DNA of 7,645 nucleotides. It comes from Synechococcaceae bacterium WB4_1_0192. Its GTDB lineage: Bacteria; Cyanobacteriota; Cyanobacteriia; PCC-6307; Cyanobiaceae. Each line of letters starts with the position of its first letter. Position 1 is the first letter of the stretch. Under the pieces are notes generated by a model, which did no database searches, was not told where the DNA came from, and was given only the letters and a program-made list of their open reading frames with translations. The DNA is taken from contig RFPK01000090.1 in NCBI GenBank assembly GCA_009926195.1, positions 1-7,645 of the forward strand, written 5' to 3'. Position numbers and translations under genes: made by a program. Below, in pieces: positions 1-3,899 of this stretch.

Positions 1-408
1 TTTTATCACGCCATCGCCTTCACCCGCGTTGAGATGGTGACCGCACCGGCCACCTCCGTACGCAAGGCGATCGAGCTGGATGCCGGCGTTGGCCTGCTGA
101 TGCTGCAGGGGCTCTCCTCGCGGATCCTGCAGACCGAAACGATGATCGAAACACTCACCCATCGCGATATGTCGTCGCGGCTGGTGAGCTTCCTGCTGGT
201 GCTGTGCCGCGATTTCGGGGTCCCCAGCAGCGAGGGCATCACCATCGATCTGCGCCTTTCCCACCAGGCGATCGCCGAGGCGATCGGATCCACCCGGGTG
301 ACGATCACGCGCCTGCTCGGCGACCTGCGCAATGCCGGCCTGGTGCAGATCGACCGCAAGAAGATCACCGTGTTCGACCCCTTGGCCCTGGCCAAACGCT
401 TCAGCTGA
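1..408 (+). CDS. ntcA: Global nitrogen regulator NtcA, C-terminal part (5' end outside window)
   Basis: CRP/FNR-family transcription factor that senses 2-oxoglutarate and activates nitrogen-assimilation genes in cyanobacteria. The reading frame is open from base 1 and gives 135 residues ending ...LALAKRFS before TGA at 406-408. The known protein is about 220 residues, so about 90 N-terminal residues (most of the effector-binding beta-barrel) lie upstream. Visible parts are the end of the sensor barrel (FYHAIAFTRVE), the long dimerisation C-helix with LQGLSSRILQTE (residues 36-47), which in NtcA carries 2-oxoglutarate contacts, and the winged helix-turn-helix with recognition segment IGSTRVTITRLLGDL (residues 95-109). 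The match to remembered cyanobacterial NtcA sequences is close to the end. The internal ATG at 34 is not the real start. It is transcribed toward the DUF3084 gene, 127 bp away. Identification is near certain. Confidence 0.96.
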   Translation, partial: FYHAIAFTRVEMVTAPATSVRKAIELDAGVGLLMLQGLSSRILQTETMIETLTHRDMSSRLVSFLLVLCRDFGVPSSEGITIDLRLSHQAIAEAIGSTRVTITRLLGDLRNAGLVQIDRKKITVFDPLALAKRFS

Positions 409-426
409 GCGAACGGTTCAGCTGAA
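400..426 (+). terminator. Hairpin at the ntcA stop codon (possible terminator or mRNA 3' end)
   Basis: Bases 400-410 pair with 416-426: nine Watson-Crick pairs, one G-T, then C-G, with a 5-base loop GAACG. The hairpin begins in the penultimate sense codon of ntcA and includes the TGA. The right arm lies inside a perfect 14-bp palindrome, GGTTCAGCTGAACC (415-428), and TTCAGCTGA is a near-direct repeat on both sides. No T-run follows, so a classical rho-independent terminator is not shown. It could be a processing or stability stem-loop, or a dyad protein site. The pairing is seen directly; its role is inferred. Confidence 0.4.
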
Positions 427-485
427 CCACCAACCCGCCCAGACCTGAGCGCAGGCACGATCGGGGGCCGTGAAGGGCCAGCCGG

Positions 486-515
486 CTGACGGAATGGCGG
501 AGCGCCACCGATACT
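486..515 (+). promoter_or_regulatory. Candidate sigma-70-type promoter for the DUF3084 gene
   Basis: CTGACG (486-491) and GATACT (510-515), separated by 18 bp, each match four of six consensus bases and lie just upstream of the GTG start at 536. They would give a very short leader. No NtcA box (GTA-N8-TAC) was found beside it. The match is weak and made by eye only; transcription could instead come through from ntcA. Confidence 0.25.
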
Positions 516-535
516 GACCTTCTTCGCGACCTCCC

Positions 536-1777
536 GTGTCCGGCTGGCTCCTGATCCTGGCCCTACTGGTGCTCGGGGGTGTGCTGTCCACCCTGGGGGA
601 CCGGCTGGGCAGCCGGGTCGGCAAGGCACGGCTGAGCCTGTTCAACCTGCGACCACGGCGCACGGCGGTGCTGATCACCGTGCTCACGGGGGCACTGATC
701 AGCGCCATGTCGCTGGGACTGATGCTGCTGGTGAGCCAACGGCTGCGCACGGGGCTGTTTGAACTCGATCAGCTGGAGCGGCGCCTGCGGGACAGCCGCA
801 CGCAGCTGAACCACAGCCGGGCGGCGCTGATCACCAGCCGCCAGGACCTGGAGCGCAGCCAACGGGAACTGCATCGGGCCGAGTCCGGCCGCCTGCAGGC
901 CCGCAACCAGCTGGTGCTGGCAGAGCGACAGGCCGGCGCCCTGCGGCGTGAGCTGGTGCCGCTCAACAATGAGCGTCGACGACTGGAGCAGGAGCGCGAT
1001 CGGCTCAACCGCGACATCCAGGCCAAGGATGCCGACATCCGCCGCAACCGGGCCGAGCTGGCCCGGGTGACCGCCCGGATCAGCGCCAGCGCCCGCGAAC
1101 TGAAGCAACTGGAAACCAACCTGATCGCCCTGCGCCGGGGCGACGTGGTGATCAGCAGCGGACAACCCCTGGAGATCGCCAAGGTGCAGATCAGCCAGGC
1201 CAGCCAGGCCAGACCGGTGATCGAGGCCCTGCTGCGTCAGGCCAATCTCAACGCCTACCAGCGCGTGCTGCCCGGCGAACCCGCCAACCGCCAGATCCTG
1301 CTGGTGCCCCGCAGCGACATCGCCCGACTGGAAGCGATGATCAGCCACAAGGGCACCTGGGTGATCAGCCTGATCTCCGCCGCCAACGTCCTCAAGGGTG
1401 AGCGACAGGTGCTGGCATTCCCCGACGCCCGCCCGAACCGGCAGGTGGTGCAGGCGGGCGAGCAGCTGGCCACAACGGTGCTGGAAGGGGATGAACGCAG
1501 CCCCGAGCAGGTGCGCAGCCGTCTCAATCTGCTGCTGGCCGCCGCCTTCACCCAGGCCCAGCGGCGCGGCACCCTCACCGATGGCCTGCAGTTCGACCCA
1601 GCCAGCCTCAACCAGCTGGCAACGGCCCTGAACACCAGGCCGCCGGGGCAGGCTGTGCGCCTGGAGGCGATTGCACGCCGCAGCAGCGATCTGGCCGATC
1701 CCATTGCGGTCGAGATCCGCGCCATGCAGACCATTCCGATGGCGCCCCAGTTGCAGCGGAGCGCCGGCGGACGATGA
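536..1777 (+). CDS. DUF3084 membrane-anchored coiled-coil protein
   Basis: 413-residue protein of the cyanobacterial DUF3084 family; function unknown. The start is GTG at 536, chosen because the first residues (MSGWLLILALLVLGG) immediately form a membrane segment as in family members; there is no strong Shine-Dalgarno sequence. Segments in order: transmembrane helix at about residues 4-20, a basic stretch GDRLGSRVGKARLSLFNLRPRR, a second transmembrane helix at about 44-67, a long charged coiled coil at about 73-200 rich in Glu, Arg, Leu and Gln, and a globular C-terminal domain at about 201-400. A 9-bp tandem duplication (1193-1212) encodes SQASQA. It follows ntcA and its TGA overlaps the ATG of the RuvC-like gene (ATGA), which suggests co-translation. 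The topology suggests an inner-membrane or thylakoid protein with a large soluble part; the side is not determinable here. The family call is confident, the role is unknown. Confidence 0.88.
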   Translation: MSGWLLILALLVLGGVLSTLGDRLGSRVGKARLSLFNLRPRRTAVLITVLTGALISAMSLGLMLLVSQRLRTGLFELDQLERRLRDSRTQLNHSRAALITSRQDLERSQRELHRAESGRLQARNQLVLAERQAGALRRELVPLNNERRRLEQERDRLNRDIQAKDADIRRNRAELARVTARISASARELKQLETNLIALRRGDVVISSGQPLEIAKVQISQASQARPVIEALLRQANLNAYQRVLPGEPANRQILLVPRSDIARLEAMISHKGTWVISLISAANVLKGERQVLAFPDARPNRQVVQAGEQLATTVLEGDERSPEQVRSRLNLLLAAAFTQAQRRGTLTDGLQFDPASLNQLATALNTRPPGQAVRLEAIARRSSDLADPIAVEIRAMQTIPMAPQLQRSAGGR

Positions 1778-2214
1778 AGGCACCCCTGGCGGGGCTCGAT
1801 CCCGGCCGCAGCAAATGCGGACTGGCACGCTGCGATGCCGACGGCGAGCGGATCCTGGCCGCTGGTGTGCTCAGCCCGGAGCAGTGCGGAGAGCTGCTGG
1901 CGTCCTGGTGGCAGGAGCAGCGGATCGAGGCCGTGCTGCTCGGTGACGGCACCGGCAGCGCTCCCTGGCGACAGCGCCTGCTCGCGCTGGGGCTGCCGGT
2001 GCTGCTGGTGCCGGAGGCGGGAACCACCCTGGCGGCCCGGAATCGCTACTGGGAACTTGAGCCGGCCCGGGGCTGGCGACGGCTGCTGCCGCGAGGCCTG
2101 CGCCTGCCACCGCGGGATGTGGACGATGTGGTGGCGCAGCTGCTGCTGGAGCGCCATCTGGGGCACCCACTGACACGTGCGGGAAGCACCTGGCTGGCGC
2201 GGGCAGAGCAGTGA
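1774..2214 (+). CDS. RuvC/YqgF-like RNase H-fold protein (possible nuclease)
   Basis: 146-residue protein beginning GLDPGRSKCGLA, the first-strand signature of the RuvC/YqgF branch of the RNase H fold, with catalytic-type Asp9. Further acidic positions fit the fold's metal-binding set: Glu81 in VPEAGTT, where YqgF has its DERLTT-type motif, and the DVDD cluster at 115-118 before a C-terminal helix. The length matches YqgF-like proteins (about 140-150). Its ATG shares four bases with the DUF3084 stop, so translation is probably coupled. Relatives include Holliday-junction resolvases and the pre-16S rRNA nuclease YqgF/RuvX; which substrate this one uses cannot be told, and cyanobacteria usually have separate ruvC and yqgF genes. 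The fold is confident, the function only inferred. The gene ends directly against the convergent DUF3146 gene. Confidence 0.8.
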   Translation: MKAPLAGLDPGRSKCGLARCDADGERILAAGVLSPEQCGELLASWWQEQRIEAVLLGDGTGSAPWRQRLLALGLPVLLVPEAGTTLAARNRYWELEPARGWRRLLPRGLRLPPRDVDDVVAQLLLERHLGHPLTRAGSTWLARAEQ

Positions 2215-2472
2215 TCAGAAGCGGGCTCGCACGGTGAAGGCGTAGTCACCACCGGGCTCGAGCTGGTAGTCGGCCCGCAACAGAAAGCGCAGCAACGCAT
2301 CCTGGATCAGCGCACGGCCGAGGGAGGGTTCGACCTGAAGCTCCCCGTTGGCGAAGCGCCAGCTGAAGGTCCAGTGGAAGCCACCGGCGCTGACCTCTCC
2401 CTCGAGCAGCCGCTCACTGAAGCTCTGGTGCAGCACCCGCAGCCGGGCGGTGGTAGCGGGCAGACGGCTCAC
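2215..2472 (-). CDS. DUF3146 family small conserved protein
   Basis: 85-residue protein with the features I recall for cyanobacterial DUF3146: LEGEVSAGGFHWTFSWRF in the middle, then PSLGRALIQ, and the conserved end DYQLEPGGDYAFTVRARF. Function unknown; no signal peptide or membrane segment, so probably soluble. The start is GTG at 2472; the frame is closed by the pth TGA only four codons upstream, so no longer start exists. It is the last gene of the psbH-tatA-pth run, 12 bp after the pth stop and in the same frame as pth. Its own stop abuts the stop of the RuvC-like gene with no space between them. Translation from GTG without a clear Shine-Dalgarno sequence suggests coupling to pth. Confidence 0.82.
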   Translation of the reverse strand: MSRLPATTARLRVLHQSFSERLLEGEVSAGGFHWTFSWRFANGELQVEPSLGRALIQDALLRFLLRADYQLEPGGDYAFTVRARF

Positions 2473-2484
2473 GGGCGGCGTAGA

Positions 2485-3135
2485 TCAGGCGACGGGGGTT
2501 TCGCCCAGCTTGGCGGCAGCGGGGGCGATGAACCCGTTCAATCGGTTACCCGCCCGCTCGAACCCGAGGCGCTGGATGCAATCGATACCGGCAAGCACCT
2601 CCTCAAGCACCTGATCGAGGGCGGGCTGCTCAGCCGGTGTGAAGCGGCCGAGCACATGGCCCACCGTGCGCTGCCGACGTTCAACGGGATTGGCCGCGGG
2701 GGCACCGATGCCGATCCGCAGGCGGGGGAACTCCTGGCCGCCGAGGTGGGCGATGGTGCTGCGCAGACCATTGTGGCCACCGGCACCACCGGAGAGGCGC
2801 AGGCGGAGCCTCCCCAGGGCGAGATCCATGTCATCGACGAGGACCAGCATCTGGGCAGGCTCAAGGCCGTACCAATCGAGCGCGGCGCGGATCGAGCGGC
2901 CGCTGTCGTTCATGAAGGTCTGGGGCATCAGCAGCCGCAGGCGCCGATCACCCTGACCCACTTCGGCCAGCAGGCCGTGGAGCTTGTTCTGACTGCGGAA
3001 GGCGACACCACTGGAGGCGGCCAGGCGCTCCAGAGCCATGAAACCGACGTTGTGACGCGTTCCCGCGTACTTGTCGCCAGGATTGCCCAGGCCCACCAGC
3101 AACTGCAGGGGGGCCTGCCCTGAGGACGGAGCCAT
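2485..3135 (-). CDS. pth: Peptidyl-tRNA hydrolase
   Basis: Cleaves the ester bond between peptide and tRNA in peptidyl-tRNAs dropped from ribosomes, recycling tRNA in the cytoplasm. The 216-residue product has all the signatures of bacterial Pth. The N-terminal GLGNPGDKYAGTRHNVGF has Asn18 and the catalytic His28. MPQTFMNDSG has Asn76. VDDMDL has Asp102, corresponding to the Asp that polarises the catalytic His. GGAGGHNGLRS has Asn122. The length is slightly above the usual 190-200 because of a short N-terminal lead and a C-terminal tail. I chose ATG at 3135; a TTG directly before it (3138) would add one residue. It lies 7 bp after tatA and 12 bp before DUF3146 on the same strand, so very likely co-transcribed from psbH. 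No key residue is missing. Confidence 0.96.
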   Translation of the reverse strand: MAPSSGQAPLQLLVGLGNPGDKYAGTRHNVGFMALERLAASSGVAFRSQNKLHGLLAEVGQGDRRLRLLMPQTFMNDSGRSIRAALDWYGLEPAQMLVLVDDMDLALGRLRLRLSGGAGGHNGLRSTIAHLGGQEFPRLRIGIGAPAANPVERRQRTVGHVLGRFTPAEQPALDQVLEEVLAGIDCIQRLGFERAGNRLNGFIAPAAAKLGETPVA

Positions 3136-3142
3136 CAAACGG

Positions 3143-3436
3143 TCAACCAGCGGTTTGCTGGTCGGGATGGGGCGCCGAGCTCGATGGCTCAGAACCTTCA
3201 GGCGATGCAGTCGCGGAAGATCCGGCCGAGAGCGAACCGGTGGCGCTCACCTCGGCCTCGACCGTGTCAACGGCCCGGCGGAACTCCTCTTCAAAGCCCT
3301 TCGAGGCCGACTGGAAGCCCTTGAGGGTGCGGCCAAGGGTCTTACCCAGCTCGGGCAGGCGCTTCGGACCGAACACCAACAGACCGATGGCGGCGATGAC
3401 CGCCATCTCCGGCAGTCCGATCCCGAAGATGTTCAT
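3143..3436 (-). CDS. tatA: Twin-arginine translocase subunit TatA/E-type
   Basis: 97-residue pore-forming subunit of the Tat system, which moves folded proteins across the thylakoid or plasma membrane. MNIFGIGLPEMAVIAAIGLLVF forms the short N-terminal membrane helix, FGPKRLPELGK (22-32) the conserved hinge, and residues 33-63 the amphipathic helix (TLGRTLKGFQSASKGFEEEFRRAV). A Ser/Ala/Pro-rich unstructured tail follows. The ATG at 3436 is preferred: the frame stays open upstream to 3478, but those extra residues would precede the membrane helix, overlap the end of psbH and are not family-like. It starts 4 bp after the psbH stop, so expression is probably coupled to a photosystem II gene. TatA versus TatB/Hcf106 type is not fully separable by eye; the length and FGP motif fit TatA. 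Confidence 0.92.
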   Translation of the reverse strand: MNIFGIGLPEMAVIAAIGLLVFGPKRLPELGKTLGRTLKGFQSASKGFEEEFRRAVDTVEAEVSATGSLSAGSSATASPEGSEPSSSAPHPDQQTAG

Positions 3437-3440
3437 GGGA

Positions 3441-3641
3441 TCAGCCGATGCCGTTCCAGTTGACGGTGATGCCGTCAAGCAGCAGCGACTTGTTGTACAG
3501 CTGCAGGATCACCAGCAGGAACACCAGGAACAGGGCCATGAAGATGCCCATCACCGGCGTGGTCCCCCAGCCCGGCACCACCTTGCCGTACTCGGAGTTG
3601 AGGGGACGGAGCAGGTCTCCCAGGCGGGTGCGTTGAGCCAT
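3441..3641 (-). CDS. psbH: Photosystem II protein H (PsbH)
   Basis: 66-residue single-helix subunit of photosystem II, located in the thylakoid membrane near CP47, where it supports assembly and QB-side stability. The sequence MAQRTRLGDLLRPLNSEYGK with VVPGWGTTPVMG and the helix at about residues 29-49 (PVMGIFMALFLVFLLVILQLY) matches cyanobacterial PsbH along its whole length. It has the usual cyanobacterial short N-terminus without the plant phosphorylation extension. ATG at 3641; the weak purine stretch AGAGAG lies upstream. First gene of the - strand run psbH-tatA-pth-DUF3146 and divergent from psbN across 87 bp. Confidence 0.97.
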   Translation of the reverse strand: MAQRTRLGDLLRPLNSEYGKVVPGWGTTPVMGIFMALFLVFLLVILQLYNKSLLLDGITVNWNGIG

Positions 3642-3728
3642 GACGGCGCTGTGCTCTCTGGCAGGGAAAGGGTCTGGCTACTGTAAGGGTGCTGCCGGCC
3701 CGGACAGCGAGACCCGTCGAGAGTTGTG
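3642..3728. promoter_or_regulatory. Divergent psbH/psbN intergenic promoter region
   Basis: This 87-bp gap must hold the start signals for psbH (- strand) and psbN (+ strand) unless psbN is read from elsewhere. The only -10-like hexamers I see overlap: TACTGT (3679-3684, + strand) and TACAGT (3685-3680, - strand), each four of six to consensus. Neither has a good -35 match. GAGAG at 3719-3723, five bases before the psbN ATG, is a plausible ribosome-binding site. The region's role is strong by position; the exact elements are weak. Confidence 0.35.
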
Positions 3729-3899
3729 ATGGAAACCAGCATCATCGAAGCCGGCGCCGCGGCGAGCCCCTCGCCGGCGCTATCCGTGGCGATCGCCGTG
3801 CTGGCCGTGCTGCTTGGGCTCACCGGCTTCGGCATCTATCTGGCCTTCGGACCGCCGTCGAAGGGACTGACCGATCCCTTCGACGATCACGACGACTGA
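3729..3899 (+). CDS. psbN: PsbN, photosystem II assembly factor, with extended N-terminus
   Basis: 56-residue one-helix thylakoid protein required for photosystem II assembly/repair (formerly listed as a subunit). The diagnostic C-terminus is clear: AVLLGLTGFGIYLAFGPPSKGL then TDPFDDHDD. The membrane helix spans about residues 18-38. Usual PsbN proteins are about 43-46 residues; here a stretch IIEAGAAASPSPALS stands between MET and the helix, adding about ten residues. The ATG at 3729 has GAGAG five bases upstream; a GTG directly before it (3726) would add one residue only and sit too close to that site. The last 13 bp, including the TGA, overlap the 3' end of the convergent mannosidase gene. 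Divergent from psbH, as is usual. Confidence 0.94.
   Translation: METSIIEAGAAASPSPALSVAIAVLAVLLGLTGFGIYLAFGPPSKGLTDPFDDHDD

Noticed and set aside
1193..1212. 9-bp tandem repeat (AGCCAGGCC twice) in the DUF3084 gene
   Set aside because: Too short and in frame (SQASQA); an ordinary slippage duplication.
563..1828. 421-codon open frame on the - strand opposite DUF3084
   Set aside because: Low-complexity Gln/His/Leu-rich translation, fully antisense to a recognised family member, with no supporting start signal.
2374..3123. 249-codon open frame on the + strand opposite pth and DUF3146
   Set aside because: Shadow of two well-supported - strand genes; no family-like motif.
3136..3138. TTG start one codon before the pth ATG
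   Set aside because: The adjacent ATG is a stronger start and changes the protein by only one residue.
3437..3478. Upstream extension of tatA by 14 residues
   Set aside because: It would place residues before the N-terminal membrane helix and overlap psbH; the ATG at 3436 gives the canonical TatA start.
268..3796. GCGATCGC octamers of the HIP1 type at 268-275 and 3789-3796
   Set aside because: Only two seen, both inside coding sequence; expected occasionally in a GC-rich cyanobacterium and not informative here.
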